In this document: in pieces, positions 8,087 through 15,676 of the stretch
Layout: each line of letters starts with the position of its first letter
Numbering within the stretch: the stretch's first letter is position 1
NCBI GenBank assembly: GCA_027061785.1
Contig: JAMOVA010000130.1
Location: forward strand, 1-35,901
Direction of reading: 5' to 3'
DNA from: Thermoproteota archaeon
Lineage (GTDB): Archaea; Korarchaeota; Korarchaeia; Korarchaeales; Korarchaeaceae
DNA length: 35,901 nt
The notes under the pieces: generated by a model
Database searches by the model: none
The model's input: only the letters and a program-made list of their open reading frames with translations
Told to the model about the DNA's origin: nothing
Translations under genes and position numbers: made by a program

Positions 8087-8455
8087 ATGAGGATCGCTTT
8101 CCCTGTCTACGACCACAGAGGATTGAATGAGGAAATTTTCGAACATTTTGGGCATGCTCCTGCCTTCCTACTGGTGGAGGTGGAAGGTGGGACCGTGAGA
8201 TCCTACGAAACGGTCGAGAATCCCCACTCCGAGGAGCACGGGCCGGGCGTCGTTCCCTCCTTCCTGGCTCAACTGGGCGTGGATGTGCTGATATGCGGGG
8301 GAATGGGTGGAAGAGCGCGCCTGTTCTTCCAGCAGCTGGGAATAGAGGTCATCACGGGAGCTCAGGGGAAGGTGAGTGAAATCCTCGAAGCCTACCTCTC
8401 GGGGAAGCTGATGTCCCTACCCTACGAACCGAGGGAAAAGTGGCACCACCACTGA
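8087..8455 (+). CDS. NifX/NafY-like dinitrogenase cofactor-type protein (COG1433)
   Basis: This 122-residue protein belongs to the small RNase H-like fold family related to NifX, NafY and the NifB C-terminus, which bind Fe-S or FeMo-cofactor-type clusters. Seen: the start MRIAFPVYDHRGLNEEIFEHFGHAPAFLLVE, the turn VENPHSEEHGPGVVPSFL, and the core GVDVLICGGMGGRARLFFQQLGIEVITGAQG. The only Cys is in ICGGMGG, and the C-terminus ends in three His. No nitrogenase genes are present, so a general cluster-carrier or chaperone role is more likely, consistent with the Fe-S genes that follow about 100 nt downstream. Its own promoter suggests it is not strictly part of their operon. Confidence 0.88.
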   Translation: MRIAFPVYDHRGLNEEIFEHFGHAPAFLLVEVEGGTVRSYETVENPHSEEHGPGVVPSFLAQLGVDVLICGGMGGRARLFFQQLGIEVITGAQGKVSEILEAYLSGKLMSLPYEPREKWHHH

Positions 8456-8535
8456 TCCCCTTCTTTACGAATTTATAGCCATCTTAAAACTATTGTTTAC
8501 TTTATTTATTAATCTGCATTTCGCGAAAATCTCAA

Positions 8536-8546
8536 AGTTTTTATTC
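8536..8546 (+). promoter_or_regulatory. TATA-like box for the cysteine desulfurase gene
   Basis: AGTTTTTATTC is centred about 26 nt upstream of the ATG at 8567, supporting that ATG over the one at 8561 and a leaderless transcript. Confidence 0.45.
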
Positions 8547-8566
8547 TAACATTCGCTGGTATGTTC

Positions 8567-9769
8567 ATGCCAAGCGTTTCAGCCCTCCTGAAGGCCCACG
8601 GAACGCCCCCAAGGGAGGTTTATCTCGATCATGAGAACTCGGGATGGGTCCCTCCTGAAGTGGTCGAGTCCATGCTTCCCTACTTCAATGAGAGGGGGTA
8701 CGGGCATCCTTCAATAACGAACAAGCCGGGCTGGGAAGCCCTAGAGGTCGTTGAATCTACTGCGGAGGCCGTGGCCGCTACCTTGGGCGTCGATCCCTCC
8801 GGGATCCACTTCGTCCACAGCGGTACGGAGGCCAACAACCTGGCGATCCTCGGATCCATGAGGGCCCTGAAGAGGAAGGGGAAAATCATCGTTTCGGATA
8901 TAGAGCATTACAGCGTGCTGCTTCCGGCGCTGTCCCTGGAGGAGGCTGGGTTCGGGGTGGTGAGGGCGCCCGTGGATGAGGAGGGGTTCGTCGACATCGA
9001 CGTCCTAGGGGAGCTCGTCGACAGCGAGACGGTCATGGTGAGCGTTCAGGCCGTGAATCACGAGATAGGCACTGTACAGAGGCTGAAGGAGATAGTCGAG
9101 GTGGTGAAGGATAGAAATCCGGATGTTATCTTCCACACGGATGCCTGTGACGCTTACGGGAGGATCCCCCTCAGGGCGGAGGAGCTGGGCCTAGACTTGA
9201 TGACCCTCAGCTCCCACAAGATCCTCGGGCCCAAGGGCGTTGGGGTCCTCTGGGTATCGGAGGGGGTCAGGGTTGAGCCCATCCTGAGGGGGGCTCTGAG
9301 CTCCCAGTCCCTTTGGCCGGGGGTGGAGAATGTCCCGGCACTGGCAGGGTTCAGGAAGGCAGTGGAGTTGGCCTTTCGGGACGGATCATCGAGTGTGTCT
9401 TCGCTCAGGGACAGGCTCATCAACGGCATCCTGAATGAGGTCCCGGATACCCTGCTCAACGGGCCGTTCGGCGAGATGAGGGCACCGGACAACGTAAACA
9501 TAAGTTTCCTGCACGTGGAGGGAGAGGCCCTGACTGTGGAGCTCAGTCTCAGGGGTGTTTACGTTTCCAGCGGAAGCGCTTGCACCTCCAGGGTGCTGGA
9601 GCCCAGCCACGTCATGCTCGCTATCGGCAGGGATTACGAGGCAGCCCATGGGAGTCTGCTCTTCAAGCTCACGAGGTATCACAGCGAGCGAGATATTGAC
9701 TACGTCGTGGAGCAGGTTATCGAATCCGTTCGCAGGCTGAGGGAGATAAGCCCCTTGGGGAAAGGTTAA
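8567..9769 (+). CDS. iscS: Cysteine desulfurase (IscS/NifS class)
   Basis: This is a PLP-dependent enzyme that removes sulfur from cysteine as an enzyme persulfide for Fe-S clusters and thiolation. The protein of about 400 residues shows: substrate and PLP-site residues in HSGTEANNLAI, the PLP-contacting HTDACDAYGRIPL, the Schiff-base lysine in LSSHKILGPKGVGVLW (about residue 218), and the persulfide cysteine in SSGSACTSRVLEPSHVM (about residue 339). The N-terminus YLDHENSGWVPPEV replaces the usual YLDNNATTP, which is unusual. An in-frame ATG two codons upstream (8561) is possible. An IscU gene follows 37 nt downstream, so the two form an Fe-S assembly unit. Confidence 0.92.
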   Translation: MPSVSALLKAHGTPPREVYLDHENSGWVPPEVVESMLPYFNERGYGHPSITNKPGWEALEVVESTAEAVAATLGVDPSGIHFVHSGTEANNLAILGSMRALKRKGKIIVSDIEHYSVLLPALSLEEAGFGVVRAPVDEEGFVDIDVLGELVDSETVMVSVQAVNHEIGTVQRLKEIVEVVKDRNPDVIFHTDACDAYGRIPLRAEELGLDLMTLSSHKILGPKGVGVLWVSEGVRVEPILRGALSSQSLWPGVENVPALAGFRKAVELAFRDGSSSVSSLRDRLINGILNEVPDTLLNGPFGEMRAPDNVNISFLHVEGEALTVELSLRGVYVSSGSACTSRVLEPSHVMLAIGRDYEAAHGSLLFKLTRYHSERDIDYVVEQVIESVRRLREISPLGKG

Positions 9770-9806
9770 TATGTCCATGACTATGGTTATATGAGAAGGT
9801 GTGCAT

Positions 9807-10307
9807 ATGAGTACCAGAGTGCCCCTCCCGTACACTCCCATGGTGCTGGAGCTCTTCAGGAACCCGAGGAACATGGGGAAGATGGAGGATCCCGACGCCT
9901 TCGCCCAAGCCGGCAGTCCGGCCTGTGGGGACGTGATCAGCATATACCTCCGCGTGGTGAGGAAGGGGGAGGAGGATGTGATAGAGGAGGCGAAGTTCGA
10001 GAGTTACGGCTGCGCCGCGAACATAGCGGCTGCGAGCATACTGACCGAGATGGTCAAGGGGAAGAGCCTCAGGGATGCGTGGGAGATAGGTTGGGAGGAT
10101 GTCGCTGAGAGATTGGGCGGGCTGCCTCCCGTCAAGAGGCACTGCAGCATCCTGGCTGTTGGTGGATTGAGGAGGGCGATTCGTCACTATTACGAGGGGA
10201 ACAGGCCTGAGTGGCTCCCCGAGGATCTCACAACGGTCGAGAAGCAGGCGTTGGAGGAGGAAGAGATGATAGAGAGGTTGTACGGTGGTAAGGTTGGGAG
10301 GAAGTGA
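9807..10307 (+). CDS. iscU: Fe-S cluster scaffold IscU/NifU-N
   Basis: This scaffold protein assembles [2Fe-2S] or [4Fe-4S] clusters from sulfur delivered by the adjacent desulfurase. All three cluster cysteines are present: C40 in SPACGDVISIYL with the following Asp, C69 in SYGCAANIAAAS, and C113 in PPVKRHCSILAVGGLRRAI. Variable positions differ from the bacterial GCGSAIASSS and LPPVKLHCS patterns, as in other archaeal homologues. The C-terminal tail of about 35 residues is Glu-rich and longer than in bacterial IscU. The ATG at 9807 is chosen because GAAGGTG lies at Shine-Dalgarno distance; a GTG at 9801 is in frame. Its 3' end overlaps the next gene. Confidence 0.92.
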   Translation: MSTRVPLPYTPMVLELFRNPRNMGKMEDPDAFAQAGSPACGDVISIYLRVVRKGEEDVIEEAKFESYGCAANIAAASILTEMVKGKSLRDAWEIGWEDVAERLGGLPPVKRHCSILAVGGLRRAIRHYYEGNRPEWLPEDLTTVEKQALEEEEMIERLYGGKVGRK

Positions 10308-10563
10308 GTACACCCTAGTGGCGGAGCTCAGGATGTACGCCAGGCAGAGGGGGTGCACGGAATCTCCCGTAGCAACCCTGCTGAGGTTCCTGAGGGAGCT
10401 TCGAGAGGGCGAGGGCATCAAGGTGTTGACGGACAGTAGGTTCCCCTACAGGGCGGTCGAGGCGCTGGTCAGGAAGATGGGGCTGGATTTCGAGCATCTG
10501 GGTAGGGAGGGGGAATACGATGTATGCGTCGTCTACAGGGCTAAAGACCGTGGTACGTGCTAA
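10285..10563 (+). CDS. TusA/SirA-like sulfur-carrier protein (probable)
   Basis: The 92-residue protein follows the TusA pattern: a short N-terminal strand, RGCTESPVATLLRFLRELREGEGIKVLTDS (compare the family's CPxPxxxxxxxlxxlxxGexlxvxxDD), then AVEALVRKMGLDFEHLGREGEYDVCVVYRA. The motif cysteine is kept, but the second Pro follows Ser instead of lying in CPxP. It overlaps the end of the IscU gene, so it is translationally coupled to an Fe-S/sulfur operon, which supports a sulfur-relay role. Candidate starts are GTG 10285, TTG 10294 and GTG 10318; the last gives a typical TusA length. The 3' end overlaps the convergent nucleotidyltransferase gene by 23 nt. The family call is from pattern only. 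Confidence 0.65.
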   Translation: MVRLGGSEYTLVAELRMYARQRGCTESPVATLLRFLRELREGEGIKVLTDSRFPYRAVEALVRKMGLDFEHLGREGEYDVCVVYRAKDRGTC

Positions 10564-10888
10564 GATTTCCCCCGGCCTTCCAAAGCAGAAACCCCTCCCT
10601 TCTTGCTCTCCTTATTAGAGAGAAGCTTTCCTCCGAATAATCCTCAGGTGAGACAACTATGACCGTCACCGGGACTCCTGTATCGGCGAAAATATTCGAG
10701 GAAATTTCCCTAGCCATCTTTCTAGCTTCCCTCACATTCTCGGCTACTAACATCACATCCACATCGCTGTCAGGCCGATAGCTCCCCCTAGCCACCGATC
10801 CGAATATCAAGATGAGCTTAGCGCCCGGGACCTTGGACAGCTCCTCTCTGAGCCTGCGGAGCACTTCATCGAGCTTCAGCGCGATCAT
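10541..10888 (-). CDS. Minimal nucleotidyltransferase (MNT, COG1708-like)
   Basis: This 115-residue protein carries the nucleotidyltransferase core: ILIFGSVARGSYRPDSDVDVMLVAE contains the GSx(10)DxD motif with both catalytic Asp, and a third acidic position may lie in VTVIVVSPED. Stand-alone MNT proteins usually pair with a HEPN-domain protein as a toxin-antitoxin module, in which the MNT transfers AMP to the HEPN toxin. No HEPN gene is adjacent here, so it is an orphan or a solitary enzyme. The 3' end overlaps the TusA-like gene on the other strand. Upstream, TAAACAGTTTA (10911-10921) is a small palindrome overlapping the likely TATA region. Confidence 0.85.
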   Translation of the reverse strand: MIALKLDEVLRRLREELSKVPGAKLILIFGSVARGSYRPDSDVDVMLVAENVREARKMAREISSNIFADTGVPVTVIVVSPEDYSEESFSLIRRARREGFLLWKAGGNLSTYHGL

Positions 10889-10994
10889 CGCATTGTATGG
10901 AGGGGAGCACTAAACAGTTTAACCATTAAAAGGCGGAACCGATTGAGGATCCTCCCTAACATTTCCCCCGCAACTCGATGTGCTGGAGACCTCA

Positions 10995-11004
10995 GTTTTA
11001 ATTG
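10995..11004 (+). promoter_or_regulatory. TATA-like box for the MFS/hydrolase operon
   Basis: GTTTTAATTG is centred about 27 nt upstream of the ATG at 11026, the basis for choosing that start over the TTG at 11002. Confidence 0.45.
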
Positions 11005-11025
11005 ATATCGCCGTGGCGTGGAGCG

Positions 11026-12309
11026 ATGAGGACGAGGTTCAGGTGGATCGCTGTCTTGAGCCTAGCCTTCCTGGGATTCGCTAGGAGCACTGGGTGGGCA
11101 CTCAACAAGGGGCTCTCCTTCCCCCTCCTCTCGAGTTACACTGAATCAGCCTTCGTGAAGGGGAGCGTGCTCGCCTTGGAGGGGCTCATAGGGATGGTGA
11201 TCCCTCCCCTACTAGGTTACTACAGCGACCTGATGAGGTCGAAGCATGGACGGAGGAAACCGTTCGTGGCTGTGGGAGGTGTGTTGGCGGCCCTCGCCTC
11301 CCTCTCCATATACCTGGCTTACGCGTCGGGAGTCGGACTTGTTGGCTTCTCCATGACCCTAGCGTTCCTCTACCTGTCCCTCCACATATACACGGCCCAG
11401 TACAGGGCGCTGATGCCCGACACCGTGGAGAGCGGTCAGAGGGGCAGGGCCAGCGGGGTTATAACCCTCTTCGAGTGGGCCGGAAACCTCTTCCTCTTCG
11501 GGCTTGCAGGCGTTCTGGTCGCCATGGCCGTGGAATCGGTGGGTGGATCGGGCATAAGGGCTCTGGCTGCCACTCCCTACCTCCAGATACCCTTCTTCGT
11601 GACGGCCGCGTTCCTCCTAGCGAGCGCCCTAGTCGTGTACGGCGTGGTCAAGGAGCCCGAACCGGGGGAGGTCAGTGAGGAGGGGCTCTGGGAATACGTG
11701 AGGAATGTCGTATCAAACAGGGACTTCCTGCGCTTCTACGCCGCTCAGGTCATGTGGTGGCTCAGCTTCGAGTTCGTGGCCATCTTCCTCTACGGCATCC
11801 TAGCTTACATCCTCAGGGGAGCTGCCAGCGAGGCGGATGTGAAGGCCGTCACTTCGTTGGGCCTCCTCCTGATGGCCCTCTTCAACGTGACCGTCCTAGT
11901 GGGATCCCTCCCCGGAGGCTTCATGTATGATAGGGTGGGCAGGAGGATCAGCATCGTGCTCGGCAGCTTAGTCTTCGCCCTTCCCCAGTTGTGGGCCTGG
12001 ACCATAAGGACGAGGGAGGAGATAGTGCTGACGCTGGCAGTAGCTGGAATCGGCTGGGGGATGCTCATGGCCTCCTCCTTCCCAGTGATAGGCGACTTGC
12101 TGACCAGTTATGAGAAGGAGGAGCTTACAGGTCGCTACTACGGGTTCTTCGAGGCCACGAAGTCCCTCCCGATACTGCTCGCGGGCGTCATAGGAGGGGC
12201 CATCGTCGACCTGGCTGGGGGCAACTACAGGGTGCTCTTCCCAATAGGCGCCGCCCTAGTTCTGGCGTCGATCCCCCTCATATGGGGCATGAGGAGGCTG
12301 GAAGGATGA
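11026..12309 (+). CDS. MFS transporter, SLC45/sugar:cation symporter-like
   Basis: This integral membrane transporter has about 12 predicted helices in 427 residues. The MFS loop 2-3 signature is present as GYYSDLMRSKHGRRKPFVAVG, close to the YSDRTxSRxGRRxP form found in SLC45/GPH-like sugar transporters. The second-half equivalent is GGFMYDRVGRRISIVLG. The segment LMPDTVESGQRGRASG is typical of the same group. Its stop overlaps the start of the alpha/beta hydrolase gene (ATGA), so the two are co-translated and may act on one substrate. A homologous transporter lies at 14309-15589. The substrate is unknown; sugars or small polar solutes are plausible. Confidence 0.85.
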   Translation: MRTRFRWIAVLSLAFLGFARSTGWALNKGLSFPLLSSYTESAFVKGSVLALEGLIGMVIPPLLGYYSDLMRSKHGRRKPFVAVGGVLAALASLSIYLAYASGVGLVGFSMTLAFLYLSLHIYTAQYRALMPDTVESGQRGRASGVITLFEWAGNLFLFGLAGVLVAMAVESVGGSGIRALAATPYLQIPFFVTAAFLLASALVVYGVVKEPEPGEVSEEGLWEYVRNVVSNRDFLRFYAAQVMWWLSFEFVAIFLYGILAYILRGAASEADVKAVTSLGLLLMALFNVTVLVGSLPGGFMYDRVGRRISIVLGSLVFALPQLWAWTIRTREEIVLTLAVAGIGWGMLMASSFPVIGDLLTSYEKEELTGRYYGFFEATKSLPILLAGVIGGAIVDLAGGNYRVLFPIGAALVLASIPLIWGMRRLEG

Positions 12310-13169
12310 TCTGGCTCGTGCTCGCGGCGTTAGCGGCATTCCTCCTCTTCATCCTCTTCGTCCTCTACGTGAGCTACAGGCTTGTGAAGCCGCCCAGGTA
12401 CGTTGGTGAGTGGACTCCCTCTGACTTGGGCCTCGAATACGAAGAGGTAGCGCTGAGCACCGAGGACGGCGTGAGGCTGGAGGGGTGGTGGATGGACAGG
12501 GGGAGCGCTAAGACGGTGGTGCTGCTCCACGGCTACACGGTGAGCAGGTGGGCGTTCTATATAAGGAAGATGATCGAGTTCCTTGCTCAGGAGGACTACA
12601 ACATTCTCGCCTTCGACTTCAGGGCCCACGGGAGGAGCGGAGGGCGTTACACCACCTTCGGCAATAGGGAACTTCTGGACCTGAAGGCAGCTTTGGAATG
12701 GCTCCGCGCGAACAAGCCGGACAGAGCGGTAAAGATAGGGCTTATAGGATACTCCATGGGAGGGATCGTTACCATTAGGGCCCTAGCTGAGGGCGTGGCC
12801 GACGCGGGAGTTGCCGATAGCCCACCATTCTACGCGGATAGGAGCGCCGCCAGGGGGCTGAAGTACTTCGCCAAGCTCCCCTCCTCCCTCTACCCCCTCG
12901 TCAGGGTCTTCGCCCAGATGCTGATAGGTGTCGGGAACGTCGATGTCATGGGGTACGCTAAGAAGGTGAGGAGGCCTCTCCTCATAATCGTGGGGAGGCA
13001 GGATCCCCTAGTCAAGGTCGAGGAGGCCGAGGAGTTCCTCTCCCTGAACAGGAGGGTCAATCCTAACGTGGAACTGTGGGTCGGGGAGGGCGCGCACGTG
13101 CGGATAATAGAGGTGGAGCCCGACGAGTATAGGGAGAGGGTGCTCGACTTCCTCAGAGCCCATTTGTGA
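12306..13169 (+). CDS. Membrane-anchored alpha/beta hydrolase (BAAT/acyl-esterase-like)
   Basis: This 287-residue serine hydrolase starts with a single hydrophobic helix (LVLAALAAFLLFILFVLYVSY) that probably anchors it. The fold markers are LLHGYTVSRW (oxyanion region) and AFDFRAHGRSGG. The nucleophile elbow is IGYSMGGIVT (S150), the acid GRQDPLVK (D233) and the base GAHVRI (H264), so the triad is complete. The ATG at 12306 overlaps the stop of the upstream MFS gene by 4 nt, indicating an operon. An ester or amide substrate brought in or put out by that transporter is a reasonable inference. A start further upstream inside the MFS gene is in frame but less convincing. Confidence 0.85.
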   Translation: MIWLVLAALAAFLLFILFVLYVSYRLVKPPRYVGEWTPSDLGLEYEEVALSTEDGVRLEGWWMDRGSAKTVVLLHGYTVSRWAFYIRKMIEFLAQEDYNILAFDFRAHGRSGGRYTTFGNRELLDLKAALEWLRANKPDRAVKIGLIGYSMGGIVTIRALAEGVADAGVADSPPFYADRSAARGLKYFAKLPSSLYPLVRVFAQMLIGVGNVDVMGYAKKVRRPLLIIVGRQDPLVKVEEAEEFLSLNRRVNPNVELWVGEGAHVRIIEVEPDEYRERVLDFLRAHL

Positions 13170-13191
13170 GGACCCACTAGGGCCACCATGC

Positions 13192-13221
13192 GGTAAACCA
13201 TAAATATTACTCATGGTAAAC
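13192..13221. promoter_or_regulatory. vapBC promoter with paired GGTAAAC elements
   Basis: GGTAAAC occurs at 13192-13198 and again at 13215-13221, flanking a TATA-like CATAAATATT (13199-13208). Two copies at a 23-nt offset around the TATA box look like an autoregulatory operator for the VapB antitoxin. The same heptamer occurs at 14111 and, inverted, at 14135. Confidence 0.4.
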
Positions 13222-13227
13222 GCAAAT

Positions 13228-13461
13228 GTGTCTGAGGTAGTATCATTCAAGATAAGGAAAGATCTGAAGAGGAGGATGGAAAAGCTTAAAGACAAGGTAA
13301 ACTGGTCAGAAGAGCTAAGAAGGTTCGTAGAACTCAAAATAAAGGAGATGGAGGCCAAAGAGAGTAAGGAGAGGATAAGAGAGAAGCTGAGAAAGGCTCC
13401 CTGGTCCCTCCAGAAGGGAACCTCCGCCAAGCTAGTGAGGGAAGACCGTGATAGTCATTGA
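13228..13461 (+). CDS. vapB: VapB-type antitoxin
   Basis: This small DNA-binding and toxin-neutralising protein would be the partner of the PIN-domain toxin that follows. The sequence SEVVSFKIRKDLKRRMEKL is a ribbon-helix-helix N-terminus of the archaeal VapB group. The C-terminal half is charged and helical (ELKIKEMEAKESKERIREKLRKAP), suited to wrapping the toxin. The leaderless GTG at 13228 gives the usual MSEVVSF start and fits the TATA box about 25 nt upstream; an in-frame ATG at 13213 is also possible. It overlaps the toxin gene by 14 nt. Autoregulation through the GGTAAAC repeats is suggested by position. Confidence 0.85.
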   Translation: MSEVVSFKIRKDLKRRMEKLKDKVNWSEELRRFVELKIKEMEAKESKERIREKLRKAPWSLQKGTSAKLVREDRDSH

Positions 13462-13846
13462 CGCCTCGGCCCTAACTGCCATAATCCTCAAGGAGGAGGG
13501 ATGGGAGAGCCTACTCGATGTCTCGGACCTGTTCTTATCGGTCGATCTGGTCCTTAAAGAGACGGCCAATGCCGTCTGGGCTGCCTCACTTTCAGGTAGG
13601 ATCTCCGAGGATAATGCCAAGGAGGCGTTTTCCCTGTTGAAGGAATTCATCGACCACAACGTGATCTTGAGACCTCAAGCTCGATACATGGATAAGGCCT
13701 TCGAGCTGGCACTCAAGCACCGGATTACGGTGTACGATTCCCTATACATAGCCCTATCCATCGAGGAAGCTTCACCTCTCCTGACCTTGGATTCCGAGCA
13801 GGCGAGGGTGGCGTGGACGGAAGGGATAAAGCCCATAAGATGGTGA
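13448..13846 (+). CDS. vapC: VapC-type PIN-domain ribonuclease toxin
   Basis: This 132-residue PIN-domain RNase probably cleaves tRNA or rRNA when freed from VapB. The acidic metal site is complete: D5 in IVIDASAL, Glu in LVLKETAN, Asp in ITVYDSLYIAL, and Asp in LLTLDSEQA. The GTG start at 13448 lies inside the antitoxin gene, so translation is coupled. Length and motif spacing are normal, with no sign of inactivation. Confidence 0.9.
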   Translation: MIVIDASALTAIILKEEGWESLLDVSDLFLSVDLVLKETANAVWAASLSGRISEDNAKEAFSLLKEFIDHNVILRPQARYMDKAFELALKHRITVYDSLYIALSIEEASPLLTLDSEQARVAWTEGIKPIRW

Positions 13847-13860
13847 GCGTTCTCATAAGT

Positions 13861-13880
13861 ATAGGAGGTCGCCTATTTTC
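13861..13880 (+). terminator. Possible vapBC terminator
   Basis: ATAGG (13861-13865) and CCTAT (13872-13876) form a 5-bp hairpin followed by a short T run, starting 15 nt after the vapC stop. Confidence 0.35.
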
Positions 13881-14308
13881 CCCAGTAAAGAGAGCAGACC
13901 CGACTAGAACTCTACGGTCGGGAGACAATGAGTTATCCTCACCTGAGCGCCACGCGCTTCAGGCAGTCCCTCTATGGAACTCCTGTACCTCGTTAAGCAT
14001 CAAGTATGCCCTGCCTTTGAGCAGGACCTGCCTCGGCTTGGCCGGAAGGGACCTAGACCTCCCACCTCGGACATCGGCATTTACCTCTCCCTAACGCTCA
14101 CGGGTCTAAAGGTAAACTACTTAGATGCGATCTCGTTTACCTAAGTAAACGAAATATCGGTAGAATTCCCGCCTGTATCGAGACATTATTTCAAATACAT
14201 AAGGCGAAAAGCCGACCATGTCTTAAATCAGACTGGATTACGGCGGGATTTGGTTCAAATCTACTTATCGTCACACTAGATCGGAAGAAGAAAGGGGGGT
14301 CGTGGGAC
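13881..14308. other. Gene-free stretch rich in short hairpins
   Basis: No convincing gene lies in these 430 nt between converging vapC and MFS genes. Hairpin-forming segments include CCCGAC/GTCGGG (13899-13904/13917-13922), CCTGAGCG/CGCTTCAGG with a one-base bulge (13942-13949/13955-13963), and CCTGC/GCAGG (14010-14014/14021-14025). On the minus strand about 13960-14090 reads GEVNADVRGG..KPRQVLLKGRAYLMLNEVQEF between stops, which could be the decayed end of a transposon TnpB gene, but this is weak. Confidence 0.35.
14133..14152. repeat. 8-bp inverted repeat containing the GTAAAC motif
   Basis: TCGTTTAC (14133-14140) and GTAAACGA (14145-14152) are perfect arms around CTAA. A further GGTAAAC lies at 14111-14117. 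The core is the same heptamer family as at the vapBC promoter 0.9 kb upstream, so the two sites may bind the same protein. Alternatively it may be a hairpin between convergent genes. Confidence 0.4.
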
Positions 14309-15589
14309 TTACGAATGGTGATCGCTCGCCTTTATCTCACCTCTCCTGACGAACTGCATGGTCAACAAGGAGGCTGCGAAGAAGGCAATGGCGAACGGAA
14401 GGAGGGAATCGTACCCCAGAGCGTCGATGAAGAGCCCGGCTAGGGGAGGGGCGAATATGTTGGCTGCCTGGGAGAAGAAGTAGTAGAGGCCCGTGTATCC
14501 ACCCAGCTTCTCGTCCACGGTCATGTCCACTATCATGGGGAGGGAGTTCACGTTCACCAGGGCCCATCCCAATCCTCCCAAGAAGAAGAGTCCGGAGAAG
14601 AGCGGCAGGACGTTAGGGGAGTCGCTCACCTGGATGGCCAGCAGCATCATGACCGTGATCAGTATGAGACCTAAGGAGATGGTCCTTCTCCTGCCGAACC
14701 TCGCCCCTATGAAGCCAGCGGGTAGCGAGAAGAGTATGAAGCCGAGGGCCACGAATCCGAGTATGAGCGCCCCCGTAGATTCACCTATACCCAGCCTGAA
14801 CTTGGCGTAACTGGTGAAGAACGTTTCAAGCGAGTTGAAGGCTATGAACCACAGCAGTATGGAGAGGAGCATGAAGAACAGGCTCCTCTCGCCGCTGGAG
14901 AACACGTCCTTGAGGTTCTCCTTGAGCTCTCCGAAGCTCTCCTCCGTAGTCTTCCTGAAGAACTCTTTTAGATCGAGTTTCTCTCCCTTCCGCTTGTACT
15001 CCTCCGGTTCAGGGACCAGGAGAACCACCGCCAGGTTGGCCAAGAGCATGAGGGCAGCCCCGACGAGGAAGGGCAGGGAGTAGTGGATGTCGTAGAGCAC
15101 CTTACCGGCGAAGTACACCAGGAGGGATCCTACGCCGCCCATGAAGTTGATTATCCCGTTAGCCTGGCTCCTGTACTGGGAGGGGGTGATGTCTGGCATG
15201 AAAGCTATCACGGGGGAGCGGAAGAGGGCCATGAAGAAGTTCATCGTGATTATGGTCCCCATCATCAGCGCCAGGTCGGCCCTCTCCCTGGCTAGGGGAA
15301 TGAGCGCGAACATTAGAGCAGCTAGAGGAGCGCCCACCATTATGTAGGGCTTTCTCCTCCCCCACCTGGTTCTGGTCCTGTCGCTGAGGGCGCCGAGGTA
15401 AGGCAGGAGGAGTATCGCGAACACGTTGTCTATGACCATCACGATCCCAATGATGAAGGAGGAGAGGGCGAAGTCCTTCAGGAAGATGGGAACGTAAGCG
15501 TTGTAGAGCGACCATATTATGCTTATCCCGAAGAAACCCAAGCCCAGCACGAATATGCGCCTGTAGCTGAAGTCCGGGTCCGAGGGCAT
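14309..15589 (-). CDS. MFS transporter (SLC45/GPH-like), candidate glycerophosphodiester or polyol importer
   Basis: This 426-residue permease has about 12 predicted helices. The signature loop is [20 protein letters not shown], and the second half has [18 protein letters not shown] long charged central loop ([33 protein letters not shown]) separates the halves. [12 protein letters not shown] parallels the MPDTVESGQRGRASG motif of the transporter at 11026, so the two are paralogues. The ATG at 15589 is preferred, since GGAGGTC lies 6 nt upstream and a TATA-like box about 35 nt upstream; a start at 15715 would add an unlikely hydrophilic extension running into the divergent gene. It is divergent from the glycerophosphodiesterase and G3P dehydrogenase genes, which suggests glycerophosphodiesters or glycerol phosphate as substrate (inference). 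Confidence 0.83.
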   Translation of the reverse strand: MPSDPDFSYRRIFVLGLGFFGISIIWSLYNAYVPIFLKDFALSSFIIGIVMVIDNVFAILLLPYLGALSDRTRTRWGRRKPYIMVGAPLAALMFALIPLARERADLALMMGTIITMNFFMALFRSPVIAFMPDITPSQYRSQANGIINFMGGVGSLLVYFAGKVLYDIHYSLPFLVGAALMLLANLAVVLLVPEPEEYKRKGEKLDLKEFFRKTTEESFGELKENLKDVFSSGERSLFFMLLSILLWFIAFNSLETFFTSYAKFRLGIGESTGALILGFVALGFILFSLPAGFIGARFGRRRTISLGLILITVMMLLAIQVSDSPNVLPLFSGLFFLGGLGWALVNVNSLPMIVDMTVDEKLGGYTGLYYFFSQAANIFAPPLAGLFIDALGYDSLLPFAIAFFAASLLTMQFVRRGEIKASDHHS

Positions 15590-15620
15590 GTTGACCTCCG
15601 CAGCCCTGAGGACCGGTTCC

Positions 15621-15654
15621 TTAAAAGGCGCCCAAATGGCACCCAGTTTAAAAG
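15621..15654. promoter_or_regulatory. Divergent promoter pair between the MFS and glycerophosphodiesterase genes
   Basis: On the minus strand a CGCCTTTTAA box (15621-15630) serves the MFS gene. On the plus strand AGTTTAAAAG (15645-15654) is about 27 nt upstream of the ATG at 15677, implying a leaderless glycerophosphodiesterase mRNA. The two boxes are about 20 nt apart, so one regulator could control both directions. Confidence 0.5.
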
Positions 15655-15676
15655 CTCCATCCACCTCCCTACCCCG

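Noticed and set aside
9717-10421. Long minus-strand frame opposite iscU
   Set aside because: It overlaps IscU, whose three cluster cysteines and motif spacing are intact; the antisense product resembles nothing.
13960-14090. Possible TnpB C-terminal relic on the minus strand
   Set aside because: VNADVRGG resembles the NADxNxAxNI end of TnpB only loosely, no zinc-finger cysteines are seen, and the frame is bounded by stops. It is noted in the region entry but not called.
13813-14094. 93-codon plus-strand frame after vapC
   Set aside because: It starts inside vapC in another frame, has no RBS and has low-complexity, non-protein-like content. I treat the region as gene-free.
14247-14261. TGGTTCAAAT similar to a tRNA T-loop
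   Set aside because: The flanking bases do not form a T-stem and no acceptor, D or anticodon arms are found. It is only a 6-bp GATTTG/CAAATC hairpin.
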